44,807 nucleotides of DNA, taken from NCBI GenBank assembly GCA_947463325.1, contig CANHQT010000018.1, positions 1-44,807 of the forward strand. The letters run 5' to 3'. Source of the DNA: Sphingomonadaceae bacterium (GTDB lineage: Bacteria > Pseudomonadota > Alphaproteobacteria > Sphingomonadales > Sphingomonadaceae). The notes beneath the pieces were generated by a model. That model saw only the letters and a list, made by a program, of their open reading frames with translations. It was not told where the DNA came from and made no database searches. This document shows positions 1 through 9,198 of the stretch, piece by piece (positions within the stretch are counted from its first letter, which is position 1; the number at the start of each line of letters is the position of its first letter). The translations under genes and the position numbers were made by a program.

Positions 1-1288
1 AGATGCTGATCCGGAGACGGATGCGATCACCCTGCTCCACATTCTGTTCCAAAATCCGCGCGTTACGATGCAACCATGCCAACGTTCTTCCGTCCCCGGC
101 GGGCAGTACAAGGTCTCGCTCGAGTTCGCTTCCACCAAGGTCTGCCACAATGCGCGTGATCAGTTGATCAACGCCCTCCCCCGTCATAGCTGACAGGGCA
201 ATTGCCTTGTCGCGTTCAGAACGGGCAAAGACGAGGGTGCGGTCGTCGGGTGATAGGGCATCGATTTTGTTGTATATCTCGATGATCGGTGGCCCCTCGC
301 CACCTTTTTCTCTTCCGAGGGGGCCCAGGCCCAGTTCGCCGAGAACCGCTAACACGTCAGCATGCTGAGCTTCGGTTTCAGGATGGCTTATGTCGCGAAC
401 GTGGAGCAATAGATCAGCAGATTCGACTTCTTCCAGCGTGGCTCGAAATGCGGCGATCAGCTGGGTGGGCAGATCGGACACAAAGCCAACGGTATCGGAC
501 AATATGACCTTGCCGAGCCCCGGAACCGGGATTTGGCGCATTGTCGGATCGAGCGTCGCAAAAAGCATGTCCTCGGCTGTGACCGCACTACCGGAAAGGC
601 GGTTGAACAGCGTTGATTTGCCGGCGTTTGTATAACCCACGAGTGCGACAACCGGCCAAGGCGCACGTTTGCGCCGTGTGCGATGGAGCGCCCGGGTGCG
701 CCTGACATCCTCAAGTTGCCGCCTAAGTCTGGCCATACGGTCGCGGATCATGCGACGGTCGGCTTCGATCTGTGTTTCTCCGGGGCCGCCAAGGAAGCCA
801 AAGCCGCCCCGCTGGCGCTCAAGGTGGGTCCAGCTGCGTACCAACCTGCCCTGCTGATAATCGAGGTGGGCAAGTTCGACCTGTAGCCGTCCTTCCGCAG
901 TAACAGCGCGTTCGCCAAATATCTCCAGGATGAGAGCAGTGCGATCGATCACTTTCGCCTTGATCGCGGTTTCCAGATTGCGTTGCTGAATGGGGGTTAG
1001 GCTACCATCGACTACAACGAGCTCAATCCTCTCATCCTCAACCAGTGCCGCAAGATCATCGACCTGCCCTTTGCCGATCAAGGTGGCTGGATGGACCTTT
1101 CGGACGTTGACCGCTCGCTCTGCGATGACATCAAGTCCGATGGCGAGCGCAAGCCCGCTTGCTTCTGCCATTCGCGCTGAACGGTCTCTCCTGGCATGCG
1201 GTTGATCCCGCATGCCGCTCAGGTCCGGAAGCAAAACAGCCGTTCGCGCACCGCGCGTGACTTCTTCCCTGTCGGTGGAAAAGCTCAA
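1..1288 (-). CDS. hflX: GTPase HflX (C-terminus cut by window edge)
   Basis: Ribosome-associated GTPase of the Obg-HflX superfamily; in other bacteria it binds the 50S subunit and splits stalled or heat-damaged ribosomes. The reverse strand reads through an HflX N-terminal domain (about residues 10-180, including the glycine-rich stretch [15 protein letters not shown]), then a G domain with P-loop GYTNAGKS, switch region LDPT, DTVGF and NKID. The last codons lie outside the window. I chose a TTG start at 1288 because it overlaps the hfq stop codon (TTGA) and gives the usual HflX opening ending in TRGAR-AVLLPD; the next in-frame ATG is more than 20 codons in. The gene is therefore translationally coupled to hfq at the end of the ntr operon. 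The family call is secure; the start codon is inferred. Confidence 0.93.
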   Translation of the reverse strand, partial: MSFSTDREEVTRGARTAVLLPDLSGMRDQPHARRDRSARMAEASGLALAIGLDVIAERAVNVRKVHPATLIGKGQVDDLAALVEDERIELVVVDGSLTPIQQRNLETAIKAKVIDRTALILEIFGERAVTAEGRLQVELAHLDYQQGRLVRSWTHLERQRGGFGFLGGPGETQIEADRRMIRDRMARLRRQLEDVRRTRALHRTRRKRAPWPVVALVGYTNAGKSTLFNRLSGSAVTAEDMLFATLDPTMRQIPVPGLGKVILSDTVGFVSDLPTQLIAAFRATLEEVESADLLLHVRDISHPETEAQHADVLAVLGELGLGPLGREKGGEGPPIIEIYNKIDALSPDDRTLVFARSERDKAIALSAMTGEGVDQLITRIVADLGGSELERDLVLPAGDGRTLAWLHRNARILEQNVEQGDRIRLRISI

Positions 1289-1782
1289 TCTTCGTCTACC
1301 GGCCCGTCCTCGTCCTGGACATGCAGGTTGATCGCCCCATTGGGCTGAACCGTTGAAATGGCATGCTTGTAGACAAGCTGCGCCACATGATCGCGCTCAA
1401 GCATTACACAAAACAGATCGTAAGCTGCGATGTCCCCCTGAAGCATCACGCCGTTCACAAGGAACATGGTAACCGGCTGTTCTGAGCGCTGTACGGCGGA
1501 AAGAAACACTTCCTGCAAGAGCTTCGACTTTGGCTGGCTATCACCAAATGCATCGCGGATTGCTGCGATATCGAAACCCGGCGCTGGCATGACAGTCGAT
1601 ATCGCATGCTTGTAAACGAGCTGGGACTGGCCATCGCGGCGCAGAAGCACAGAAAAATTGTCAAACCAGGTGATGATGCCCTGAAGCTTGACGCCTTTCA
1701 CCAGAAACATGGTGACGGGGGTTTTCGTCCGACGCAGCTGGTTTAGGAAAATATCTTGGAGGTTGTTGGCTTTATTGCTCAT
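1285..1782 (-). CDS. hfq: RNA chaperone Hfq, tandem two-domain form
   Basis: Hfq pairs small RNAs with mRNA targets and normally forms a hexamer of ~80-100 aa subunits. This 165 aa protein holds two complete Hfq/Sm domains in one chain, at about residues 5-70 and 86-152. Each contains VTMFLV, LQG and the Sm2 signature YKHAIST. Domain 1 keeps the Gln8, Arg16-Arg17, Lys31 and Phe42 equivalents of E. coli Hfq. In domain 2 the Arg16 position is Gln and the Lys31 position is Met, so its RNA-binding surfaces have diverged. The linker (about 71-85) is short and the tail is acidic (EDGPVDED). The ribosome-binding site AGGAGA lies 6 bases before the ATG. It follows ntrX by 112 bp and overlaps hflX by 4. 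I infer that three chains form a pseudo-hexameric ring. Confidence 0.95.
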   Translation of the reverse strand: MSNKANNLQDIFLNQLRRTKTPVTMFLVKGVKLQGIITWFDNFSVLLRRDGQSQLVYKHAISTVMPAPGFDIAAIRDAFGDSQPKSKLLQEVFLSAVQRSEQPVTMFLVNGVMLQGDIAAYDLFCVMLERDHVAQLVYKHAISTVQPNGAINLHVQDEDGPVDED

Positions 1783-1860
1783 TTTTATCTCCTGTTATTG
1801 GCACGCCAGGGGAGTGGCAGTGCAAGGAATGCGGCGTTTGGCATATCATTCCTAGCCGTG

Positions 1861-1888
1861 AGGATAGCACGGCACCGGCAGAGCGCAA
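1861..1888 (-). promoter_or_regulatory. possible hfq promoter
   Basis: In the 112 bp gap between ntrX and hfq the reverse strand reads TTGCGC (1888-1883), 16 bases, then TATCCT (1866-1861). It resembles a housekeeping promoter and would give a leader of roughly 70 bases before hfq, letting hfq-hflX be expressed apart from the ntr genes. The match is imperfect and rests only on sequence. Confidence 0.33.
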
Positions 1889-1894
1889 CGCCAG

Positions 1895-3265
1895 CTATTC
1901 GAGACGGTCGTCCGTTAATCCTAGCAGCTTCAGTTTACGATGCAGCGCCGAACGCTCCATCCCTATGAACGTTGCTGTGCGCGAAACATTACCTGCAAAA
2001 CGACGGATCTGGACACGCAGATATTCACGCTCGAAAGCCTCGCGAGCTTCACGAAGCGAACCGCCCATCAGCATGGCAACATTTTTCGAACCGGTTTGCT
2101 CAGCACCCAATATCTCAGGTGGGAGCATATCGATCTCCAGCAGCGATAGCCGGGACTGGGGAGCGAGGATCATGACCCGCTCCATCACATTGCGAAGCTG
2201 CCGGACATTGCCGGGCCAATTATGCGCCTGAAGCGCGGCAAGCGCATCCGGCGATACTTCTATATCGTTCATCCGGCGCTCTGCAGCCATGCGCTCAAGA
2301 AAATGACGCACAAGAATGACAATATCTGCACGCCTTTCCCGCAAAGGCGGGATGTTCACTGGAACCACATTGAGCCGGTAGAACAGGTCCTCACGGAAAC
2401 GACCTGAGGCCATTTCTTCGGCAAGGTCACGGGATGTTGCGGATATAATCCGGACATCCACCTTCACCGGACGCGTGCCGCCGACGCGGTTGAAGCTCTG
2501 CTCGGTCAGGACCCTCAGCACTTTCCCCTGCGTGGTCAGGGGCATATCCGCCACCTCATCAAGGAACAATGTGCCGCCATGGGCGCGCTCCAGCAGTCCT
2601 GGTACGGCAACACCATCCCGCTCTATGCCGAACAGCTCGGCTTCCACCGTCTCCGGCTCCATGCTCGCTGATGCCACGGTAACAAATGGCGCTTGCGCGC
2701 GTCCGCTCCAATTATGCAGCAAACGGGCGGCGACCTCCTTGCCTACGCCGGCAGGACCGCTGATCAGCACGCGGCTGCCAGTGGAAGCGACACGCTTTAG
2801 CGTGGCCCGCACATTGTTGACCGCCGAACTGATACCGTGGAGCTCATCGCTCTGGCCCAGTTGCGCCTTTAGCGCCTGGTTTTCTTGCCGTAGCCGCTCG
2901 GTTTCGGTTGCACGTTGCACAAGGTACAGCAGCCGCTCTGCTTTGAACGGCTTTTCGATGAAGTCGCTGGCGCCGCGGCGGATAGCCGCAACTGCGGTGT
3001 CGAGGTTACCGTGGCCGGAAATTACCAGCACGGGGATAGTCGGGTCGCGCCGTTTAATTTCTTCAAGGAGATCAAGGCCATCCAGTCGGGACCCTTCGAG
3101 CCAGACATCCAGCAGCACCAAGGAAGGCCTGCGTTCGCTCAACTGATGCAGTGCCTCGTCACTGTTCGCGGCGGTTCGGGCAGTATAGCCGTCGTCCTCC
3201 ATCACCCCAGCGACCAGTTCGCGAATATCCTGTTCGTCGTCCACGACGAGGATGTCGAGCGCCAT
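1895..3265 (-). CDS. ntrX: Nitrogen regulation response regulator NtrX
   Basis: Response regulator of the NtrC family, partner of the NtrY sensor; in other alphaproteobacteria it acts in nitrogen metabolism, envelope and redox responses. The 456 aa chain has a receiver domain (residues 1-120; Asp53 is the phosphoacceptor, Lys105 conserved), an AAA+ domain (about 140-380; Walker A near 170-177, Walker B LFLDEVAD, arginine-rich FREDLFYRLNV) and a Fis-type helix-turn-helix at the end. The GAFTGA loop that contacts sigma54 is absent: after LFG the chain reads IERDGVAVPG (about 214-223). The Walker motifs are intact. Its ATG shares one base with the ntrY stop (TGATG), so the pair is translationally coupled. 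Confidence 0.95.
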   Translation of the reverse strand: MALDILVVDDEQDIRELVAGVMEDDGYTARTAANSDEALHQLSERRPSLVLLDVWLEGSRLDGLDLLEEIKRRDPTIPVLVISGHGNLDTAVAAIRRGASDFIEKPFKAERLLYLVQRATETERLRQENQALKAQLGQSDELHGISSAVNNVRATLKRVASTGSRVLISGPAGVGKEVAARLLHNWSGRAQAPFVTVASASMEPETVEAELFGIERDGVAVPGLLERAHGGTLFLDEVADMPLTTQGKVLRVLTEQSFNRVGGTRPVKVDVRIISATSRDLAEEMASGRFREDLFYRLNVVPVNIPPLRERRADIVILVRHFLERMAAERRMNDIEVSPDALAALQAHNWPGNVRQLRNVMERVMILAPQSRLSLLEIDMLPPEILGAEQTGSKNVAMLMGGSLREAREAFEREYLRVQIRRFAGNVSRTATFIGMERSALHRKLKLLGLTDDRLE

Positions 3266-5469
3266 CAGACATGCCTTTCATCGACAGCCGGCTTACCGCC
3301 GACGGGAATGGTGATCGTGACAATTGTGCCGCCGTCAGGGCGATCGTCGAAGGCGAGTGTGCCCTCATGCTCCTCGACAATTTTCTTGACGATGGCGAGG
3401 CCGAGACCGGTGCCCCCCTCACGTCTCGTCACATAGGGTTCGGTCAAAGTATCCCGCTCTGCAGGCAGGCCTACGCCATTATCCGCGATCGAGACTTTTG
3501 CTATTCCGGCTTCGATCACGAATGTAGCATCGATTGCTCCGTTACCCTGCCCGCGCTGTTCAATGGCTTCGACGGCATTCTTGAAAAGGTTCGTGAAAGC
3601 CTGAGCCAGCAGCCGTCTGTCGCAAATGATCGGTTCGGATTCTTCGGGAAGCTGAACGGAAAAGCGAATTTCGGGCTGTGCGACTTCATGCAGAAATGCG
3701 CTTTGCCGGAGGACATCGCCGAGATTTTCTGGCCGGAATGTAGGCCGGGGCATGCGGGCAAAGCTCGAAAACTCATCGACCATTCGCCTGAGGTCACCGA
3801 CCTGCCGGACAATGGTCGATGTCAGCTTGGCGAAGGTCTCCCCATCTTTGCCCTCAATCGAGCCAAAGCGACGCTGCAGCCGCTCTGCTGCCAATTGGAT
3901 AGGTGTGAGCGGGTTCTTGATCTCGTGAGCGATACGGCGGGCAACATCCGACCATGCCGCCCGCCGCTGATCGAGCAATTGCTGGGTGATATCCTCGAAG
4001 GTGAGCACCGGCCCATGTTCGTCGCTGGCAATTTTCACTGCCCAGGTCCGTGCATCCCCGCTGAGGTCGATGGTCAGGATCGGCTCGCCCTCTCCTTCAT
4101 CGATCCAGCGGGATAGCTCTGGTGCCACCTCCGAAAGGCTGGTCCCGACCAGATCAGCCGGTGATGTCCTGAGCATTCGTGCCGCCGCGGCATTGACCAG
4201 CCGGATACGGCCACTCGCATCCAGCGAAACTACCCCGGATGCCACCGCGGACAACACAGCTTCGATGAATGCGCGGCGATTTTCGATCTGCTCGTTCGCC
4301 TCAAGAAGGTCCCGCGTCTGGAGGCCCAGCCGCTCAGTCATCAAGTTGAAGGCTCGTGCTAGGGTGCTAATCTCATCGGGGCGTCCCGGGGGCATCTTCA
4401 CCCGCACTTCGAGATTACCCTCTGAGACCCTTCGGGCCGCTGTCGCTAGTTCGTCGATTGGACTTACAATTCTATCCGCGACGAGAATGGTAACCCAGAT
4501 AACCAGTCCGAGCAGAACAAGAGACCCGACATAGAGCGCGAGGATGAAACGGAACTGTAGCTCGCTCGATCGCCGGTACAGGGCATTGTAGTCCGCAAAC
4601 ACTGTCCGGGCGCGCTGCACAGATTCCATGCCGAGCAAGGTCGAACCGCGCGCGGCATAGAGGTACACCGGCCGCTCGGGGAGGAGCCGGACTGTCGCCT
4701 CAACGCCATCGCGGGTCTCGTTTGTGACCAATTGTTCGCCTGCGCCAAGCTGGCTCAACGTTTCAGCCGGGATGCGGTTTTCAACGGCACGCGAGTCCGG
4801 ATCGATCAACGCCATTGTGCGAGCAATGCCGTCTTCACCAACCTCGATAATCGCGGATTCGCTGAGTTCTCTGACCACCACCTGCTGCACGTAAAAGTCG
4901 TAAAAGGGCTGGCTGCCTAATTCGGATTGCTGAAGTTCTGCGCGAAGGTCTGTCGCCATTGCGAGCGTGTTTGCGCCGACATCCCGCCGTTCAGTTTCAA
5001 AAAAATTCTGTGCGACGCTGACCGCATTTTCGAACATGCCGCGTGACCTGTCCGAAAACCAGAAATCCATCCCGGACTGGAACAGCACCGAAGAAAAGAT
5101 CACGACCAGCATGGTCGGCACCGCCGCCGTGACGGAAAACAGAGCGACAAGGCGGGTATGTAGGCCAGCCTCGCCATGCCCGCGGGCCCGTGCCCGTTTG
5201 AGCGCAATGCGCCGTCCGATCAGCACCATCAAAGCCATCGCCGGCAAGAGATTGGCGACGAGCAGCAAAGCTACGGTCGAAGGCGCCAAAAGCACCTGCT
5301 GGCCCAGTTGTGGCGTTACAATGGCTGTTGCCGTCCCGATCAGGACCAGCAGAGCGATGACCCCTGCCTCTGCATAGTCCAGCCAACTGCGTCCGCCTTC
5401 CCCATCCCCAAAGGAGGGAGGTACAGAAACGGCCTCAGCAGGCGGACTGACAAGTGACGGTGACGTCAT
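3265..5469 (-). CDS. ntrY: Membrane sensor histidine kinase NtrY
   Basis: Inner-membrane sensor kinase that phosphorylates NtrX. The 734 aa chain shows three hydrophobic helices at about 35-52, 61-85 and 106-130, a periplasmic region to about 305, a fourth helix at about 306-331, a HAMP domain (332-385), a PAS domain (about 400-500), the H-box AHEIKNPLTP with His515, and a HATPase domain with DNGVGLP and GGTGLGLAIV. The N-terminal 30 residues are Pro/Ser/Gly-rich. It lies 56 bp after ntrC and ends in a one-base overlap with ntrX, so it is in the same transcription unit. Length and domain order match the family; the ligand sensed cannot be read from the sequence. Confidence 0.95.
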   Translation of the reverse strand: MTSPSLVSPPAEAVSVPPSFGDGEGGRSWLDYAEAGVIALLVLIGTATAIVTPQLGQQVLLAPSTVALLLVANLLPAMALMVLIGRRIALKRARARGHGEAGLHTRLVALFSVTAAVPTMLVVIFSSVLFQSGMDFWFSDRSRGMFENAVSVAQNFFETERRDVGANTLAMATDLRAELQQSELGSQPFYDFYVQQVVVRELSESAIIEVGEDGIARTMALIDPDSRAVENRIPAETLSQLGAGEQLVTNETRDGVEATVRLLPERPVYLYAARGSTLLGMESVQRARTVFADYNALYRRSSELQFRFILALYVGSLVLLGLVIWVTILVADRIVSPIDELATAARRVSEGNLEVRVKMPPGRPDEISTLARAFNLMTERLGLQTRDLLEANEQIENRRAFIEAVLSAVASGVVSLDASGRIRLVNAAAARMLRTSPADLVGTSLSEVAPELSRWIDEGEGEPILTIDLSGDARTWAVKIASDEHGPVLTFEDITQQLLDQRRAAWSDVARRIAHEIKNPLTPIQLAAERLQRRFGSIEGKDGETFAKLTSTIVRQVGDLRRMVDEFSSFARMPRPTFRPENLGDVLRQSAFLHEVAQPEIRFSVQLPEESEPIICDRRLLAQAFTNLFKNAVEAIEQRGQGNGAIDATFVIEAGIAKVSIADNGVGLPAERDTLTEPYVTRREGGTGLGLAIVKKIVEEHEGTLAFDDRPDGGTIVTITIPVGGKPAVDERHV

Positions 5470-5525
5470 GTGACATCTCTACCGCATCCTGTTGCAAAAG
5501 AAACACAGGAATTGATAGGGCGCAT

Positions 5526-6935
5526 CTAGCTCCGGCGCTTGAGCCGAAGGGTATTGCGGTTGATCCCAAGCATGGCCGCCGCCTTGATCTGGTTACCGCT
5601 GGTGCGCTCCAGCGCAAAGTCGATCACGACCTGCTCGACATGGCTGATGAGCCGCTGATGTAACTCGCCGGCCTCTGCGGCTGCCAGCGCAGCGTCCGTC
5701 CGCAGCCAGCGCTCCAGAGCCTCTATCAAAAGCTCGTCTTCGCCGGCCCCTTCTCCGTCGAGCTTGCTCTGTGAAGGTCCAACCACCCGCTCGACATCTT
5801 CAATATCGATCGTGTGACTGCGTGTAAGCAGTGCCAGCCTTTGCATCGCATTGCCTAGTTCCCGGACATTGCCCGGCCAGTCATGCTGCTCCAGAGCGCG
5901 AACTGCGGCATCGCTCAATGATCGTGGGGGCAACCCCCGCGAAACGCCCTGCCCTAAAAAATGATTGGCGAGCAGACCGATGTCCGATCGGCGGTCACGC
6001 AGCGGCGGCAGTTCCAGTGGAATGACGTTCAACCGATAATAGAGATCCTCCCGGAACCCGCCGGCGTCGACCTGCTCGGGCAGATTCTTGTTGGTTGCCG
6101 CGATGATGCGAACATCAGCTCGTACGACCCGGGCAGATCCTACAGGCGAATAGTCGCCAGACTGAAGAACCCGGAGCAGGCGTGTCTGCGCTTCGATCGG
6201 CATGTCCCCGATCTCGTCAAGAAACAACGTGCCACCTTCGGCTTGCTCGAAACGACCGGCGGTGCGGGCCACCGCGCCAGTGAAGGCGCCCTTCTCATGA
6301 CCGAACAGCTCGGATTCGATGAGTTCCCGCGGCAGTGCTGCCATATTCACCGCGACAAATGGCTTTAGGCGCCGCCGGCTGCTGTTGTGAATGGCCGCTG
6401 CCACCAGCTCTTTGCCGGTGCCCGACTCTCCTGTGATCAACACTGATAGGTCGGTAGGGGCAACCCTCGCCAGCGTGCGGTAGACGAGCTGCATCGCCGG
6501 TGCGCGCCCAATGATCGGGAAATCATCTGTGTCCGCTTCGCTATCCGGCATTTCGGGACCATCGCCGGTGCGATTCACAGCCGACTTTACGGCGCTGAGG
6601 AGCTCGTCGAGGTCAAATGGCTTCGGAAGGTAATCAAATGCACCCTCGGCGGAAGCGCGAACCGCAGTGTCCAATGTGTTCTGGGCAGAAAGGACAATTA
6701 TGGGCGGACTATACCCACCGGCATCTTTAAGCTCCGCAAGCCCCTGCAGACCATTTCCGTCAGGGAGGATGACGTCAGTTATGACAGCGTCATACCTGCC
6801 TGCAGCCAATGCGCTGTCGCGCTGGCTGAGCGAGCTTGCAACCTCCAGCTGATACTTCTCGGCCTCCAATGCGACACGGATGACGATCGCGATTGCCGCA
6901 TCATCTTCTACCAGCAGTATCCTGTGCGCTTTCAT
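5526..6935 (-). CDS. ntrC: Nitrogen regulation response regulator NtrC
   Basis: Sigma54-dependent activator of nitrogen-assimilation genes, controlled by NtrB. The 469 aa chain has a receiver domain (Asp54, Lys105), an AAA+ domain with Walker A GESGTGKE (about 169-176), an intact GAFTGA loop (216-221), FLDEIGDMP and the [11 protein letters not shown] motif, and a C-terminal Fis-type helix-turn-helix ([18 protein letters not shown]). It overlaps ntrB by 4 bases (ATGA). Unlike the neighbouring NtrX it keeps every residue expected for opening sigma54 promoters, so it is the likely classical nitrogen activator of the pair. Confidence 0.96.
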   Translation of the reverse strand: MKAHRILLVEDDAAIAIVIRVALEAEKYQLEVASSLSQRDSALAAGRYDAVITDVILPDGNGLQGLAELKDAGGYSPPIIVLSAQNTLDTAVRASAEGAFDYLPKPFDLDELLSAVKSAVNRTGDGPEMPDSEADTDDFPIIGRAPAMQLVYRTLARVAPTDLSVLITGESGTGKELVAAAIHNSSRRRLKPFVAVNMAALPRELIESELFGHEKGAFTGAVARTAGRFEQAEGGTLFLDEIGDMPIEAQTRLLRVLQSGDYSPVGSARVVRADVRIIAATNKNLPEQVDAGGFREDLYYRLNVIPLELPPLRDRRSDIGLLANHFLGQGVSRGLPPRSLSDAAVRALEQHDWPGNVRELGNAMQRLALLTRSHTIDIEDVERVVGPSQSKLDGEGAGEDELLIEALERWLRTDAALAAAEAGELHQRLISHVEQVVIDFALERTSGNQIKAAAMLGINRNTLRLKRRS

Positions 6936-8044
6936 GACTGTTCCTCAGTCGCGTTCGCCAACGGAAGGTGAAGCTGGAATCGCGTCCACCCGTTGCGGCG
7001 GTCGTGCTGGACGATACCGCCCATGTCCCGAATGAGTTTGTCTACCAGAGCGAGCCCAAGCCCCTGCCCGTCCGGGTTTCCGGATACAAAAGGGTCGAAC
7101 AAATTGTCGGCAAGCGCCTCGGGAATACCGGGACCATCATCGGCAACGATGATTTCAACGGGCAGCGGTTGCGGTCCTCGCCCGTCCCCAGCGTCCCAAG
7201 AAAGGCCGTGCCGGAAAGCGGTGGAAAGCCGGATCTGAGGTGCTGAACCGGTTGGTGCTGCCTCCACCGCATTCTTGATGAGATTGAGCAGTATCTGGAC
7301 GAGGGCATCGTGATTGCCCAAAACGCGCGGCAGCGAGGGGTCGAAGTCCTCAATGAAAATCGCGCGGGCGGCAAAGCCCTGCACCGCAACCCCGCGAGCC
7401 TGACCGATTGCCGGATAAATGTTGATTGATGTGCGTGCCAAGCCGCCATCACGTGTAAACCCCTGCATTCGGTCAATCAGACCTGCAATGCGATCAACCT
7501 CGCCGCAAATGAGCCGAGAGAGCGCCGAGGCATTGCTGTCTCCCCCCTTCCCTAGCAGCTGCGCCGCACCGCGGATGCCGGAAAGCGGGTTCTTTACCTC
7601 ATGCGCCAACATGGCGGCGGCAGCGCCTGCTGATCTCGCTGCTGAACCGGGCTTGCGAAAGGGCATCCTCCCGCTTCGCGGAACAGGGTGGATGGCGAGA
7701 ACACGCCAGCCATTGGCTGGGTGGCAAGAACCCAGCGCGATATCCGCCGCAACATTCTCATGCTGGCCATCTGCCACATCGACGCTGTAGGCCCAGGCAG
7801 ATTTCGCAGGATCTGCGAGAACGCGTTCCAGCCCGACATTCCATCCCGCCAGCAGCTGCCGTGCGCTGCGGCCTACCAAAGTAACGCTTGCACGGTTGAG
7901 AAGACTTTCGGCCGCCTGATTGACGCCAACAATGGTCCCGTCAGCATCAAGCAGAATGGTGGCAACGGGATGTGCCTGCAGCAGTTCGAGGTCGGATAGC
8001 GCAGCCATCTGCTGGTGGTCAGAGGGATCCGCGCGCGCTGTCAT
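6932..8044 (-). CDS. ntrB: Nitrogen regulation sensor kinase NtrB (GlnL)
   Basis: Cytoplasmic histidine kinase/phosphatase that sets NtrC phosphorylation, normally under PII control. The 370 aa chain has no membrane segment. A PAS domain fills about residues 15-125, the H-box [15 protein letters not shown] places the phosphorylated histidine at 148, and the HATPase domain carries [15 protein letters not shown] and GQGLGLALV. Both gene ends overlap neighbours by 4 bases (dusB upstream, ntrC downstream), which indicates tight translational coupling. The classical PII gene glnB is not in the window. Confidence 0.95.
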   Translation of the reverse strand: MTARADPSDHQQMAALSDLELLQAHPVATILLDADGTIVGVNQAAESLLNRASVTLVGRSARQLLAGWNVGLERVLADPAKSAWAYSVDVADGQHENVAADIALGSCHPANGWRVLAIHPVPRSGRMPFRKPGSAARSAGAAAAMLAHEVKNPLSGIRGAAQLLGKGGDSNASALSRLICGEVDRIAGLIDRMQGFTRDGGLARTSINIYPAIGQARGVAVQGFAARAIFIEDFDPSLPRVLGNHDALVQILLNLIKNAVEAAPTGSAPQIRLSTAFRHGLSWDAGDGRGPQPLPVEIIVADDGPGIPEALADNLFDPFVSGNPDGQGLGLALVDKLIRDMGGIVQHDRRNGWTRFQLHLPLANATEEQS

Positions 8045-9039
8045 GCTGCCTGACGCGCAAGCCAGGGATCATAAAAACGGGCCAATGCATCCAGCACAGC
8101 CTGCGGATCAGCAATCTGATTGACCATGTTTCGGAATTCGGCCGACCCGTGCAAGCCGCGCGTATACCAACCGAGATGCTTGCGCGCGATGGGTACGGCG
8201 GTGTGGGCACCATAATGATCGATCATCGCCCGATAATGTTCGACGATCAGGGCATATTGCTCATCGATGCCGGGATCGGGACGCGCCTCTCCCGTTTCCA
8301 GTGCATGCATCACCTGACCCAGCAGCCAGGGTTTGCCGTAGCAGCCGCGTCCGATCATCACGCCATCGGCACCGCTCTGGTCGAGCGCTGTATGGGCATC
8401 TTCGACCGAACAAATGTCGCCATTGACGATAACGGGGACGGACACCGCCTGCTTGACGCGCGCAACGAACCCCCAGTCAGCCGAGCCCTTGTACATCTGG
8501 TTGCGGGTGCGGCCGTGAACGGTGATGAGTTTCGCGCCGAGATCCTCGGCAATATGGGCCAGTTCCGGGGCGTTCAGGCTGGAATGGTCCCAGCCCATGC
8601 GCATCTTGACGGTTACGGGTACGGACACGGCTTTGACCGTTGCCGCGATCAGCGATGCGGCCAGTGGCAAATCGCGCATCAGTGCGGATCCGGCATCGCC
8701 GTTGACCACCTTTTTGACAGGGCAGCCCATGTTGATGTCGATGATCGCCGCCCCGCGGTCCTCATTGAGTTTCGCGGCTTCCGCCATTTCCGTGGGAGAA
8801 CAGCCGGCGAGCTGCATCGACACCGGTTCTTCGACCGGGTGCCATGCCGCTTTCTGGAGGGACTGGCGCGTTTCGCGGATCATCGCAGCGCTGGCGATCA
8901 TTTCCGTGACGTTGAGGCCTGAGCCATAGCGTCGGACAAGGGTGCGGAACGGCATGTCAGTCACGCCGGTCATGGGTGCAAGGATCACGGGACGATCAAT
9001 CGTCAGCGGGCCGATGGAGATGGGCTTCAGACGGGACAT
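8041..9039 (-). CDS. dusB: tRNA-dihydrouridine synthase DusB (NifR3)
   Basis: Flavin enzyme that reduces uridine to dihydrouridine in the tRNA D-loop; in alphaproteobacteria it is the first gene of the ntrBC operon and was named nifR3. The (beta/alpha)8 barrel begins [12 protein letters not shown]; the catalytic cysteine is in the MGCPVKK segment, followed by [15 protein letters not shown] and VNGDI, and the FMN-phosphate segment [16 protein letters not shown]. The reading frame is open to 9090, but the ATG at 9039 ([10 protein letters not shown]) fits the family start and has AAGG about 8 bases upstream, giving 332 aa. It overlaps ntrB by 4 bases and is divergent from ispDF. Confidence 0.94.
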   Translation of the reverse strand: MSRLKPISIGPLTIDRPVILAPMTGVTDMPFRTLVRRYGSGLNVTEMIASAAMIRETRQSLQKAAWHPVEEPVSMQLAGCSPTEMAEAAKLNEDRGAAIIDINMGCPVKKVVNGDAGSALMRDLPLAASLIAATVKAVSVPVTVKMRMGWDHSSLNAPELAHIAEDLGAKLITVHGRTRNQMYKGSADWGFVARVKQAVSVPVIVNGDICSVEDAHTALDQSGADGVMIGRGCYGKPWLLGQVMHALETGEARPDPGIDEQYALIVEHYRAMIDHYGAHTAVPIARKHLGWYTRGLHGSAEFRNMVNQIADPQAVLDALARFYDPWLARQAA

Positions 9040-9101
9040 CGGGAACCTTGGCAGGATGAAGGTGGGTTGCCGTCTAACTCGGCTGCCCAAAAATCAGGCA
9101 A

Positions 9102-9130
9102 TCAATACCCCAACATGCCGCACTGCACAA
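9102..9130 (-). promoter_or_regulatory. possible dusB-ntrBC operon promoter
   Basis: In the 159 bp divergent gap the reverse strand reads TTGTGC (9130-9125), a 17 base spacer, then TATTGA (9107-9102). This would start transcription about 55-60 bases before dusB. The match to the housekeeping consensus is moderate, and I saw no clear NtrC-type TGCAC-GTGCA dyad or sigma54 GG-GC element in the gap. Confidence 0.28.
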
Positions 9131-9198
9131 GAACGGCAGTTCCGCAGCACAACTCTGCCGCTGGCGTGCGAGCAAATTTCAGCCTAGATCGCCCGCGA

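Noticed and set aside
3151-4116. 321 aa open frame opposite the end of ntrY and the start of ntrX
   Set aside because: Antisense to clear kinase and receiver domains, with no motif of its own.
7972-8922. 316 aa open frame opposite dusB
   Set aside because: His/Asp-rich antisense frame without any family signature.
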